From: Hyalella azteca
Lineage: Eukaryota > Arthropoda > Malacostraca > Amphipoda > Hyalellidae
Direction of reading: 5' to 3'
Assembly: GCF_000764305.2 (NCBI RefSeq)
Contig: NW_025937364.1
Location: 124,001 to 188,000 of the forward strand
Length of the DNA: 64,000 bases
The notes below the pieces were generated by a model, which worked only from the letters and a program-made list of their open reading frames with translations, was not told where the DNA came from and did no database searches. Made by a program: the position numbers and the translations under genes. Position 1 is the stretch's first letter, and the number at the start of each line of letters is the position of its first letter. This document shows positions 49,818-62,562 of the stretch, in pieces.

Positions 49818-50039
49818 TGTGGGAAATGACTAATTACCCTTAAGCACCTCTAATTTCCTAAAATATTATCTGTAAACAACAGAAACTTATTAATAAAAGA
49901 CCTATAATCAGAAACATGGGTGAAAACTCATAGTTGATATTCGATAAAAATAATAAAACTTTACAAGATAAGTGTCTCAACTATAAATTTACCGCATTAA
50001 ATTCACACATTACACAATAGTGTCAAAATATTGAAAAGA

Positions 50040-51110
50040 GGTCAAAGAAATATTGAGCAAAGGTATGGAGGGTGGCCAAAAAGGCCACAGCCTCCACCGA
50101 GTTATCTAGCACTGAGGAGATGCTGAGGGTTATAGAAAAACATGTATGTACAGGCAAAAAGATGCAGTGTAGACTGAAGGGGAACCCCACACTCAGGGCA
50201 GGGGCCCTAAGAGTATGTCCAACCCTGAAGGTGTAGGATGCCAAGGGAGTTGCAGTGGCCCATGAAAAGCTGAGCCAGCACTGAGTGGTGGGGAGGAAAA
50301 GCCAAGAAATGAGAGGCAGCAAGGCAGCCAGTAACTTGTTTATTCCAAGGTTTCATTAATGCTAGCAGATGCAGACATCTCCCAGCAGAGAGTAAGCTGC
50401 GCAGGCAAGATAGGTACCATTGTATAGGACAGGGGCCACTAGGTGGCTAAATATGGATAGGGCATAAATCCACTCCAAAACTCCAGGAGGAGTGGAGACA
50501 ACAGGATAGGAGTGGCAGGGCTGGGAAGCGCTAGCCATGGAACTGCGCACATGCAAGGTCCAGATGAGATGACAAGGAAAGGATTCCTGTCTTGGTATGG
50601 AGGTGTTTGACAGAGGTTATCTTGAGGCATCCAGACACTATTCTCAAAGCCAAGTTCTATATCATTTGTAGACTTGCCACATCAGTGTGAGATGTAATGG
50701 GGTGCCAGATGGGAGCTGTGTAGTTTATGATTGGTTGTGTGATGGTTCTAAATGAGGCAATATCTTCCTCTGAGAAGCTCCAGTTGGCGCCCGCCAGGGC
50801 GCCATATGATTCTACATAGATGGAAGCAAAGGTGTAACAAGTAGTATCTCACTTTCCCAGGGGACTCCCAGGATTTTGTAGGTGTATCCAAGGAAATGAG
50901 GCTATTTCCGATTTAGGCAGACAGATGTGTGAAAGATAGGTGGGTGTCTGAAGAGAAAAGAGTGTTGGAGGATTGTCCCTGGGCATAGTCAGCTTTTTGG
51001 AATTGGACCAGTCAGACACCTCTGAGAGATGCATTGCCAGGTCAGCCTCTGCTGTGTCTAGCTTCTGAGGCGAGCAGTTTTTCCGGGTCATCTCTGTCAC
51101 GATCATTACA
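50040..51110 (-). mobile_element. 5'-truncated, degenerate non-LTR retrotransposon (LINE) fragment
   Basis: Reading the minus strand with frame changes gives the end of a CR1/Jockey-group reverse transcriptase ORF. First come ALAGANWSFSEEDI and TITQPIINYTAPIWHPIT (about 50830-50690). Next is an NLALRIVSGC-like block with HLHTKTGIL. Last is a Cys-motif region with LAQLFMGHC and CPECGVPLQ, followed by an EAVAFLATL end. The catalytic YADD part is missing at the 5' side near 51110, and stops and shifts interrupt the frame, so it is a dead copy. It lies just upstream of the trabid start, on the same strand. Confidence 0.85.
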
Positions 51111-51266
51111 AAGCAAGGATGGGGCCTTGGCTCTATTCTCTAAACAAAGATAACTTTAGCATTAGAAATATATACAAGACAAACCAACATTATAGTGATG
51201 TACCGAATGTAGAATTTATAACACCGAGATGTAAAAGATATATAAATTTGCGTATAAGATGTATAT

Positions 51267-51372
51267 CAGTGTCAGCGTTCATTAGGCCATTAGACCTGTT
51301 GCCAATTCTTAGCATCGCAGAAATATTTACAGCTTGTTGCAGGTCTCAAACACCCAACTCACTGCTTCAATT
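51267..51372 (-). mobile_element. Truncated copy of the dimeric tRNA-like SINE
   Basis: It matches the body of the copy at 33714-33936: GTGTCAGCGTTCATTAGGCC and CCAATTCTTAGCATCGCAGAA correspond to 33737-33786. The part with the tRNA-like boxes is missing, so only the 3' half of the element is left. Confidence 0.75.
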
Positions 51373-51625
51373 GGCTAAAATAATACATTCTATCAAAATG
51401 GCAGCAGTGGAAGGTGAAGGCATTTATTTGAAGCGGCCCAGCGATAAGCAACGTAGCTGCGGCTTTGGTTAAGAAAAACTCCATCATTATTTCTGCCCAG
51501 CATATTGTTTTGTTTACTGTCTACAGTTTGGTAGCACATTTAAGTTCTTCTGAACATGAAAGGAAATATAGGTTTGTTCATCATTTTTTATTTTCTTGTG
51601 TTTCGTAACTGTCATTGCTTTACAG

Positions 51626-51769
51626 GAGATGCTTCCAGTGAAGTGCCCACCATAACACTTGTTGGCTTGATCATATTTTACAATGAAAAGAATTTTTATA
51701 ACTTGTTGCTAAAAGTTGCGTCATCACTCAACACATTGAATGCAATATCTACCTTACCTACATGCGTTG
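51626..51769 (+). CDS. Possible isolated exon of an unrecognised gene
   Basis: A 144-nt open segment lies between a pyrimidine-rich acceptor (TTGCTTTACAG) and a perfect donor (GTTG|GTAAGT). Both ends are phase 1, and the reading begins DASSEVPTITLVGLIIFYNE. The same frame extends upstream to an ATG at 51556 and would give a signal-peptide-like start, MKGNIGLFIIFYFLVF, so it could alternatively be a first exon. No partner exon was found nearby and I do not recognise the protein. Confidence 0.28.
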
Positions 51770-52227
51770 GTAAGTTGTCCGAGTCGTAATGTGTTACCAT
51801 ATTTGTGAAAATTGCATTTGTGCATATTTTACGTAATAAATCATTGCAAAAAATGCATAGAATATTTGAATAGCTATAATCAACAATAACACTAAGGAGT
51901 TTCTCTATTTATAACTCAGTATGGACATACATTTAAACATTAAAACATGACTTTTGTTTACGTGATCCATGAGAGATGTTTCAGACCATTTGAATGCTGA
52001 AATGATATAGCTTTTAAATGTTGTTTACATTATGTTGATAGGACACTTTAGTCAGTCTGTCTTTATCTCATGCTTTTTATTTGAGCCCTTTATTATCGAA
52101 TGAGGAAACATCAATAGATGCATAAACAATTTTAAAATTGGACCATCAATAAATATTGTTTGCACTCATCTCATTAGGATCTCTATTATTTGAACAAAAC
52201 TATATTATACTTATAGTACATAGTATA

Positions 52228-52440
52228 TTGGTTTCGGTGCCCGTTAGACCATTAGACTAGTCTCCAATTCTTAATTTCACAGAATATTTACAGCTAGTTG
52301 CCGTTTTGAGCATGAAACTCACTCCGCACGCTCCAGTTTTGATGTGCTTAATTGTTTGGCTACCTCACCTACTTGACTAGACCTGTAGCAGGTAGCTGGG
52401 ATTGAACCCACAACTCAAGAGTTCAAATCATGGTACTCAA
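52228..52440 (-). mobile_element. Second near-full copy of the dimeric tRNA-like SINE
   Basis: On the minus strand it shows GTGGGTTCAATCCCAGCTAC (B box of the first tRNA-like unit), then an AATTAAGCACA remnant of the second A box, and the CCAATTCTTAA-type body seen at 33714-33936. It is more diverged than the 33.7-kb copy. Confidence 0.75.
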
Positions 52441-52773
52441 AACTGTACCGACCAAAACTGTACCAAAATATACATGCACGTTGAAATTTGCAAGTAAAAA
52501 TTACTTCTTGGCAAACACGGAAGCATCAGGATTGGAGTGATCCAGTATGACAGCATAGCTAGTTAAGAAATACTTATGAACAAAGTTTACGAAACATATC
52601 GATGCTGGAAACGATGTGTATCTATATTTGCCGATTTTCTGAACAAATATGTAAATTAATATTCTAATTGGATATTTATAAGGAAATTATGCATTAAAAT
52701 GCTATTTTTATGCTGATAGAAGACAGTATTGTCAAATATCTTGATATTTTAAGGTTGCGTAGGAAATGACCAG

Positions 52774-52977
52774 CTAAGGTAAAGGTAAATTTTCCTGCAT
52801 TTTACGTAAAATAGGTCCGAATACGTTAAAATCCTTATGACCCATGACCCATACTTGACTGTACATTGTTAGCATCTGATTGTTGTCAATCCTTCCAATG
52901 GAAATTCCAAGAAAAAGTACCAAGGCAAGGGCAGTGATTACAATGCTCTGACAGCAGTCAGTGCAGATTTTTTTCAT
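52774..52977 (-). CDS. Unassigned open frame with one strong membrane segment
   Basis: The frame from ATG at 52977 encodes 67 residues: a short Cys-containing head (MKKICTDCC), one clear hydrophobic helix (IVITALALVLFLGISIG) and a polar tail ending ENLPLP. The frame stays open about 37 codons further upstream (to about 53088), with reading such as VPVLHRYITNHLLQIINR. It could therefore be the last exon of a larger gene. A 7-C run at 52982-52989 sits beside two other open frames, so a frameshift is possible. I recognise no family. Confidence 0.3.
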   Translation of the reverse strand: MKKICTDCCQSIVITALALVLFLGISIGRIDNNQMLTMYSQVWVMGHKDFNVFGPILRKMQENLPLP

Positions 52978-53199
52978 TATTCGGGGGGGCCGGTTGATGA
53001 TTTGGAGAAGATGGTTGGTGATGTAGCGATGAAGTACGGGGACGGATGATTGCTGCGCCTTTGTGGTTGTTCCGTCTCCTTCCTACTCCCGTCTCCCATC
53101 CGTAGTATCCTATTCGCTTCAGTTTCACCATGATCCACTCTCCACCAACAGCCCGGGAACCAGGACCTCTCACCCTGCCCATTAATGGACCGACTCATC

Positions 53200-56100
53200 C
53201 ATTGTGGCCAAGTCTTTAGACCTTACGCTCTTAGTCCGACAATTAGAAATGCGCAATTTATTGTCTTGGATGGTGTTTTGAGTCAGAGGAGTTCTATGCC
53301 GCTTCACGACCTAAATTTAAAATAAAGATGAAGGGCCGAGTTAATTTTATGTACACCAACGAATTTATTTAATGAATATATTAAATGATTAAACGATTAT
53401 AGAATAGACTGTAAATTAATATACATCTGAATTGATGTAATATCCGAAAACTGATTAACTGATTTTAATTGATCTAACTGGCTGCTATGCTTTCGCTTTG
53501 AAGGTGATGCATGCTACCATTTGCTACGTCATATCGAACCCGATGTCATTCACCTTGCGCGATATCGGTCCTTCATTGAACGAAGTTTGGCAGGGTTTGC
53601 ACTATTTAATTAAACAAGAGTTTATACGTCCGCTTAAGATTTCAAGATCATGGCATGCACGGCTAACTAAATAAAATTATTCCAATGGATTACAAGTATT
53701 CATTTTTCCCGACATAAATTTCGTTATGTACATCATTGGAAAACCTTTTTGAAATCTTATCTTATTAGATTTATTAGAACGATGTTATTGAATACCTACT
53801 GAAAATGAACTGTGAATAAGATTAATTACATTACCCTTTATAGAGAAAAATCAAGTTTTGATATGAACTGAGATCGTTGGTTTAAGATTTTTGACTTTAT
53901 CATTGCATGATTGAAATGTGTACATTTTTTATTAAAAATCTGTTCCTAGATCAGTTTTTAGTGAAAAGCATCACATAATGTTCGAACTTATTTTAAAAAC
54001 TTTGCTGAAATGTTACTGCTCCCGTTTCCGCATTATATGAGGCGACAACAGGCAACGTTGCGTTTGCGTGCAGTTAGCCAGTGAAATTGTTTGTGGGAGA
54101 AGCTACAATGGCGCATGAATGCATTGTTGATTTATTGTACAACAATTTGCGTTTCTTTCCTATGCTTTTATATTAAGGCAATGAAAGGAGTAATCTTTTT
54201 TAGACTAAATTGAGATGTTATTCTTATTCGTTGAATCGTAAAAACATAGCAATTCCATGAGAATGTTCAAGATCTCTTACAAAATCAGTGCAATGGCAGT
54301 TCTGTGCAATTCCGTGAGAATTGTGAAAATGAGTACTCCTGTTCATTACCTTAAATTTCCAATCGGGAGTGAGAACATTGAAAAACGTGTCAAAGTTGAT
54401 AGTTGACCTTGCTCTACCAAATAGTGATAAACTGTTTGTGTAAAAAGAATATTATGGTTTGAGACTTTTAAATAAGTCTGTGAATATATTAGGAATCCTT
54501 TAAGTATACTTGTATTTGCTGATTTTAAGTGGTAAATAAATTAATAGATGATTAATTTAAGAGACAGTTTTAGACACATAAAAACCAATTCCAATATAGC
54601 TCGAAATTAGACACACACAGCTTAGCTAGTTCCGAGCTGTGTTGTATTCCAATACAGCTCACAAGTCACACAGGGCTTTGGAATTACGAATTACGATTTT
54701 GAAGCGCTCTGTCCGCAAGTCTACAGAAATCACACCGTGCATTTCAGTGATGTCGTAATTAGTCTCACAGTATGCCAAATTTAGTCACACACAGCGTCGG
54801 AATTTAGTGATTTTGTAGATTTTCAATTCTAAAGGCTTTTAAATAAAAATGGCAACAGTTTGTGACATTTCATTGTTGCTGGCGCAGTGGCGCGTAGTGT
54901 GGTGTTTTGAGAGTGACTTAATCGCGTAAAGCAATCAGAACTTGAGTTGCGCATACGGCATACAGTGATCCTTTTATAGCCATTCATTTCTTGCTACGTC
55001 CTTAAAGTGTCAGAATATGGTGTGTTTACCCTACACAAATTCCCATGCACCTGGCGCATCTTCCTGCCGGCTGCCAATGGCATGGGATACCTTCTCAAGT
55101 TCTCATCTTATGTTCACATACTCTTAGTCTTACCTATAATCATATCATTCATATGTGCTGAAGCCTGAATGCCATGAAATAATTGCAGTTTAGGTATCTC
55201 AATTCTCATCATTTTGTGTGTGTCAAAAACCTTGTAACTTGTAAGTTTGTTGGTATTGGTAAAATGAGAATTTTTGCATAAGTTTACAGTTTTTTTTATT
55301 TTAGAACATATTTTTGATTTAGAACATAGCTATGAGACATTTATTCATGGAATATTTTAGAGACAGTCAGACAGACAGTAAGTGCTGAAATCAGAAAAAT
55401 GAAAATATTATCAGCTATAACATGCACAGGCCTATTCCAATTGGCTTTGATTAGATTGCCAATTCAAGGTTTCAAATTACAAGCACGGATTGTTTTCGTG
55501 GAGGAACTGCAGTGCCAAAACGGAAGCCAGTGGCACTCAAATGAATTAATTTGACATTACTTGAGCATGAATGAAATTTACATGGACAGATTATGAGAAA
55601 GTTCCGATCAATTTCCGCATGTAAAACTAAATCATTGCATATGGTTAACGTAATTAGAATAAGAAATTAATGCGAGAAACGCTTATCATTAGTTCAAATT
55701 GCGTATTAAGTTCTACTACATTTGATGGCAGCCATCTTCGTACTTATTTACAGCTGATTGCGAGTCTTCTTGTTCGCTCTTGCAGGACTGATTTCAATGT
55801 TGACTATGGACACACTTTCTGGTAAATAGACGATCCTTCTATAAACAAAACTACTCAACATTTGAAATATATGTATGATGGCAGCGAGAATATCGTGATT
55901 AAACAAATTATATTAATTGAAGAATCTTTTTCATACGTATTAGATCCAATTTTTGCGTTCTATCATTTAGAACGGTGTTTTCCAAAAATATTTCTAATTG
56001 CTAAACCTATTTAAATAATTAAGCTGGCAATTAGAATAAAAAAAATTGTAGTGTAATGCTTCTGTTTGAATCGAAAAATTTGTTGTGTAATGCTCTTGTT

Positions 56101-58794
56101 AGATAAATTTATTTATATAACCGGATAAGACTCAGGGAATACCATTTTTCAAGAGTTATACCCAAGCTTCCTAGATGCTTAACGCAAATACCATTATTAA
56201 TTTTTTAAAATATATTTATTTCGTCTGCGGCTCATTTGCTTATGTAAAACGTATAAAGGCTGACTTGGCTCACAACTTTCAACAAACGGGATATCAATAA
56301 AATTCAAGGCACAATTATTATTCACAGAATTATTCTCCTTTGAATCTATGGGCATATTTGATTGACAACTGGGTGAGGTAGTCAATAACTTGAAATCAAT
56401 CTTACTCGTCTGTTTTAATTTCAACACATTAATTTGGGACTCCACTCAAAAAGGCCCATGAAAGATAAAATGTAATAAAAAAATGTTTCTCTGGTGGCCG
56501 GGCAATGTCAGAAAATAGCAATTATTTTTGATATTTCGCTATGTTTTAATTTTTGCGCATCATGCGTTGATGTTAGCTACGAAGGTAAGCAGTCATTTTC
56601 TAACAGTAGGTGTGAGTGTCATGCATTCTTTATGATTAAGCTTGGCCGCTGGTCGATTTTCATAGGATAAAATCAGAACAAAGTCTTCGATGTTCAAATT
56701 ATTTGCAGTTCATTAAGAGGATTCAATCATTCGACAGAGAATTCTTTTCTATTTTTGCTATCGGGTCTCGGAAAGCCATCGAACTAGAACAATCGCATCT
56801 CGTTTTTTATTATTGACTAGAAGAACCAAAATTTCTAGATGTAGTCACGGACGATAATTTTTGGGGATGAAACAAACACTGAAAACGATTAAAGAAATTT
56901 ATAGACACGATAAAAAGCTAGGTTAAGATGCATACAAACAAAGGCAGCAATGATGACAGCGTAAAGCCAAGTATAAAATTTGAGTATAAATTAATGGAAT
57001 TGGGCTAATATAAGATAAATGAACCTAAAAAAGCACCAACGTACATCGCAGCAAATTTACTTGGCTAAAATAACAAGCAAATACGAAGGTTTAACGTTGT
57101 ATAGATAATAACTTGAAGACTATAACCTTATCAAGTATCTCGAAGACCAGCTATCTATAGCTACGGATAGAGATCATCCAACACTTATCAAACACCGTCC
57201 TTTTGATACATGCCTCATGTTCCAGCGACCTTCAAGACACATTTATAATCACTTAAATCATTAAATATTACAAAGATTACCGAGTAACACTACACTAAGA
57301 AAAAGCTGCAGCTATGAACAATAACAACGTATATACGCGTAACAAATTGCATGTGACACAGCATCGTTGCAAGCATCCCCCCAACATACCAGTTTATGGT
57401 ACATATATATGAAAAAAGTTGTAATATTTGTTGCATTTTCAAAGTATGGACAGCCAATAAATTGCATGATATAATTCATGAAATCAAGAACATCGAGAAT
57501 TTCTTCATGCATGTTTGTCTTCCTTACCGAATGAAATAGTGATAATTTGACGAAATCACTAGTGATAGTTGGAATAACAGTGAATGTGATAGTGATGAAC
57601 GATTAAAATAAAATACATCGCATTAACCGATGCTTAATTTAAACCAGCTACTTTCCTTTCCCCCTACAAACTTATTTGCACTAAAAAATGAATGTTGTTC
57701 TGAATAAGAGAGCGAGACTCTAAAATTATGTTTAAGAGGACAATATTTGCCAGCAAACTTGAGAGTTGAAACTGCAAAAATATCTCATAACAGTAGCCGG
57801 ATGCAGAATAAGCGCGTATTTTCCGCCCTTTAACTCGTACAAATTTAAAGTTGTACAGCTTACGACTTAGCTGGCAATTCGCACGAAATTTTGAGATTCT
57901 AATTACGGAAATAAATAATTTTATAAAATGTCTCGTAATAAGTTTATCCAGTTTTGCCCTCAGTTACTATTTAGCTGTTGGCTATTTCATAATACAGAAA
58001 ACAGTGAAAGAAATCTACAAAACTTGAAAATTGGCAACGAAAACGGAGGAACGGAGTAGCACTCTAGTCCAACAGTACACGATGCACTTTAGCAGCAATA
58101 ACATTATAACGATATTTATGTACATTGGCACTCATTTGATTCAACAAACTACCTATCACATATACCGTATAGAACGAATAACTATGAAATCATGAGCAAT
58201 CATCAAACGGCTAGGCTATTATTACAATAAAATATTAATGTTAGCTGTCCAATCGGCAATGCTCCAAAACGATTTTAAATTATTTATAAAAAGTTCAACA
58301 ATATTATAAAGTTTTCTTGTCTCATCGTGCAGCACTGTTGGGGCGTCAAGACATTCACGCGGTACGAGCGTCACAAACATCATTAGAATGATGCGTATAC
58401 TTCGAAATTTAATGAGCTCAATTAATGTTTGATAAATTCGCTAAGTACAGCCTTTGCTCAAGGTGCTTGCATAAATACAATTAATTAATATCTAGTTAAA
58501 TCAACATCTCATTACGCAATAAGAACTTCCAGAGAACAGCCGATAAAAAAATAATCGGCATGCCTCATTTGGGACAAAAGGTCGGTGGCGCAACGTCGTT
58601 AGCGCTCTCCGCTAGACCTGTCGTTTCGAATGTTCTGGAGATACAAGCCGAAATTTGAGGCATTATTATAATTCATATGCGAAATAAAGTTTTAAGATGA
58701 GTATTGATCCTCCTCTAACTGGCAAACTTAAATTTCAAGTTGCAGCCCACAAAATCAAACATAGATTGGCGCCGCTGAATGAGAAATGATTAAA
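53200..58794. other. Gene-poor stretch before the WH1-CRIB gene 3' end
   Basis: No gene is recognised. A diverged direct repeat lies at 54590-54670 (TTCCAATATAGCTCGAAATTAG against TTCCAATACAGCTCACAAGT). A 37-nt segment at 55786-55822 lies between acceptor-like TCTTGCAG and donor-like GTAAAT but has no partner. An 82-codon minus-strand frame at 56197-56445 has a plausible polar composition but no ATG or confirmed splice sites. The rest is AT-rich and featureless to me. Confidence 0.4.
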
Positions 58795-58800
58795 TTTAAT
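58795..58800 (-). other. Candidate polyadenylation signal of the WH1-CRIB gene
   Basis: ATTAAA on the minus strand, about 40 bases after the stop codon. Confidence 0.35.
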
Positions 58801-58838
58801 TGACGAAAATATAGATACTATTGGATAACAAGTTAATT

Positions 58839-61800
58839 TTACACAGCTGTGGGTGCAGGTTGCTCATGGACCGGAAGACTCAAGGTTCTGCTAGGTTCTT
58901 GTGATAAGATATTCGGGTTCTTGCTGCATATTTGGAGAGAATAAAGTCTAATCCGGTCAGCCGGATCCACCGACGTAACGTGATGAAAGTTGCACGGCAT
59001 TGAGATATCATTTTTGCGAGGAGCTTTGTACTTAGGCAATTTTTCTTTATTCTTGAGCTTCTTTTTCTTACCAGGAGCAGATAATGAAATATTTTCCGGA
59101 TCAGACGTCAGAGTTTCTAACTGTTTATGGAAGGCCATTGCAGCATCGCCTTCATTATACGATAAACCAATTTTACGTCTGTGGTCAGAAGACAAGAACA
59201 TCGTGTGGAAGTGAGGCTCTTGAACTTTGTAAGAAGTCAAATTATCTACAACGTCCTTCCACAGTTCAAACCCACTCTCTTTCTCAGCTAGAATGATCTG
59301 CAGCTGACGCTTAGCCCTACTCTTTGTCTCGCCCAAGTCCAGGAGAATTACTGGCACACCCGTAAACTTGAGATTCCACTTGGCATTTTTGCCGTCCCCT
59401 TCTTCAGTGTAGAGGTTGGCCATAGTCCTGCACACCCAAACTTGAGTCTTGTGTCCCCTGAAGGAGGTCTCTATCCTAGCGACCACCTGGTTAGTCACAG
59501 CGAAGTTGTCCTGGTCGATCATACTGCAGGACGACGACCGGCGTGTTGCACTTAGAGCCCTTGGAGCCTCGTACAGCTCGGTGATGCGACCAGCAGCCGC
59601 CTCCTGCAAAAATGAACATTCTTAAGTAAAGTCAAGCTAATGTTCGTTCGTTACTATTGTGAGAATAATATGGCAATATTGTTTTATACAAAAAAAGTAA
59701 CCGCCTTTTTAGCTTTATATTTATGTTAATGAAGTTTTGCAGCAATTTGCGATCAATTATCTGTTTAGGGCGAAAATGGCAAAACATGGAAAAATGTAAA
59801 AGATACTAGAAGTGTACGATAACGTCGTGCCTTATCAAACGAGAAAGGATAATAAATGAAATGATTTTCTGAAATAAGCATCAGAATTCAATACTCCAAC
59901 CACAAGAAGTGAGTCGTCAATACGTGGAATATGGAACCGAGAACAAGTCGAAATTTAATGCTACGTCACGCTGGGGTCAGCGTCATGATTGCACAATACT
60001 CGCAGACTGCACAACGCACTCCACCTCCCAGATATGAGATGACGTAACTTGTTTCTCTAGCGAAGGTGATACCTTGACAAAGATCAGGCTGAGTTTCCTT
60101 ACTTCCTTCCTTCAGCACTAGTCTCTAACTCAACTAAAACGAGTCTCTAACTCTAACTTTGCTAAGGTGATTATGTCACCTGCTATGTCACCACAAAAAC
60201 TGTTATAAGTAGCAGCTAAACTACCAATTGTCATTTAGACATTCACCAGACATCACAAATAATCAAGCAAATCATAAAATTTTTATAAACCAATAAATAC
60301 ATATGAAATTATAATACGCCCGGACGAAAGAAAGATGCAAAGGAAGCTGAATCATGTGTGTGAATGTAAATGAAAACCGTGTGTGTTAGTAATGTGTGCA
60401 CACCTTACGCGTTTTAGTAGCCTCGGCCCTCGTATAACCGTTTTGGCTCTCGACACCGACAGTGTGTTTAACTATTCCATGTTGAAACGTTGAGCCCAAT
60501 ATGACCAAAGAACGTGACGCCTACCTTTTCTTAGACAGATTTATCTAGAAATAAACGAAATTACTAAAATGGTGTCACGAAATAACATTCAAGTCTGAGC
60601 AACTGAGTGGCATCTAATCGCAAAGGAACAGGACGTGCAAATGGCCGGCCATCGACTGTACAAGGCTACCCATGCATGCAGCTGGTCTGACGTTGAATCT
60701 GTCCTTGTTCACATAAAATGTTGCTGCGCGTCTCAAGTTCAAGTTTTTCTGCGGATGCTTTTCATAGTTTCCTTCCTGATTAGGATTGGTCGGCAGCGAA
60801 GGACACCTTAGTGAGTCACCTCTCCAATATCGCAATTTAATATCAATACATACATATTCAGCTAATACTCGGAACTTGGTTAAGATGAGGCGCGTCACTT
60901 TCTTGAGGATGGGCGAAAACATTACTCAGCTAATACAATAAATTCATGGTTATGAGCGGTGAGTCGTTTGCTTTAGTCTGACAAAACTAATGTAAAAAAT
61001 CTAATATGAAATAGGTTTCAAGTATGCACGCTTAATTTTGAGAAGTAACACTATACAGCAAGAGGTTAAAAATTAAAACTAAATTTGAACGAACATGCGA
61101 GAGGGAGGAGAGAAAATATAATAATGATATATTAATAAAGACGAGTTTCTACTAGAGATGATTTGTTGTAATACATGAATAATAATAATATCGCTACGGA
61201 TTAGTAAAGAGAAGGAAGAAAGGTTCACAATGAAGGCTCAGCAAGCATGCAGCCCTGTAAGTCCTTGCAGTGCCAGAGGTGCCAACTCAGCAATGCACTC
61301 TCACGGGAAGGAACAACTGATGTCACACGATGCATGTATACTAACGACACCTGGAGGCGGTAGTATCCGTCACAGGCACACCCAAGCAGGCATTAGATGC
61401 GTTAAAGTTTTTGGGATTACATGGTCATGAGAGAAATCAGAAATTGCTATAGAGATAGAGAACTAGCTAATCTCAAGTGTTCCTGGCTTCCCTCGAAGAT
61501 GGCTTACAAAATGTTAGGGGGCAGAGGTGTTATTCAAGGAAAAGGAGAATGCGTTAAAGTTCGACAGAAATAACAAGATTTAATACGTGTCATAAAGAAA
61601 CCATAGATCACTGCATGCAGAACACAGCAAATTGCTCAAGCAAAAAGTAAAAGAACGAAATTCACCTCTCGTCGGCTGACGTCCTTCCTGATATCAACAG
61701 TAGAAGAATAGATTGGCTCATTGCTTGGCTGTGCAGCAGTCGGCCTTGGAAGAGTTTTGGAGAAATTTTGCGTTTCAACACGTTCAGTTGTACTGGTGTT

Positions 61801-62562
61801 CTTTAAAGTGTTGCATTTCGTGATTTGAGACATATTGGAATCATCAATATCTTCGCTCTCGTCATCATCAGGAGTCTGGAACACGAAGAGATGTGGCGTA
61901 GAAGCGTAGTGAGGGGACCGGTGCTTCGATGATGTCACCTCACCTAGAGAAGACACTCCTCGCATGCCACTATCGCCATTCAAGGCAGCGACGCCTCCCA
62001 CGTCATGGTTAACTCTGGCTATGCTATAGCTCGAGCCCAGCCGCATGGAAACGTGTTCGCCAAAGTTAGGCGTAGGAGCCGTTGGTGTAGCGGCTGTGTC
62101 GATGACGCTGTGTCTGAAGTTTGTTGGTACAGGCGTGCTTATCGTCGGGGCGTTTCTAAAGACACCAGGGCCTCGTATAGCCGGAGTGGCCCTTGACAAC
62201 GTATTATATTTGATTGAAATTGAAGCATAATCTGTGCTGCCAGTGGCAGGTGTGTAAGCTGGGGTGAAGGATTGAGAATTTGGAGGAGAGGAGCTCTCAC
62301 TAGGATATCGTCTGAGAGTGTGGTATTGCTGTGCAGGGTACTCGAAAGGCTGATTCGCCTCTGTTAAAAGTCTACCCTCATTGGAGTGCAAAAATGAGGA
62401 AGATTTCTCGGAACCGGAGCCTGAGCACGAAGAAGCAGCGGAAGATGCACACGAATGAGTGGACGCATAAGAAGACGTGGATGAAGCTGATGATGCGTAA
62501 CTAGAGTTTGGCCTCAGCGAATTTGGGTAGTTGGCAGGAACGTTTTCAACCTTCTCCTTCAT
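58839..62562 (-). CDS. WASP-like WH1 plus CRIB-motif protein
   Basis: Two minus-strand exons, 62562-61666 and 59603-58839, join in phase 0 (donor GAG|GTGAAT, acceptor TTTTTGCAG) to give 553 residues. The first 299 are low-complexity, Ser-rich at 20-56 with many Pro/Thr. The second exon encodes a WH1-like fold (about 340-465: VARIETSFRGHKTQVWVC, then LDLGETKSRAKRQLQIIL, then HFHTMFLSSD). A Lys-rich basic patch (478-497) is followed by a CRIB-like motif, ISMPCNFHHV (about 499-508). In WASP proteins WH1 binds WIP-type partners and CRIB binds active Cdc42/Rac next to a basic lipid-binding patch. The actin-activating VCA module of WASP is absent: the frame stops about 43 residues after the CRIB-like motif. 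It may be a Rho-GTPase effector or a WASP relative without Arp2/3 activity. The WH1 and CRIB assignments rest on motif reading only. Further 5' or alternative exons are possible. Confidence 0.72.

Noticed and set aside
50023..50630. Three minus-strand ORFs that looked like small proteins
   Set aside because: They are frame-shifted pieces of the degenerate LINE.
60614..60922. 102-codon minus-strand frame in the WH1-CRIB intron
   Set aside because: The two flanking exons already join in phase 0. No clear acceptor-donor pair around this frame was found, and no domain is recognisable.
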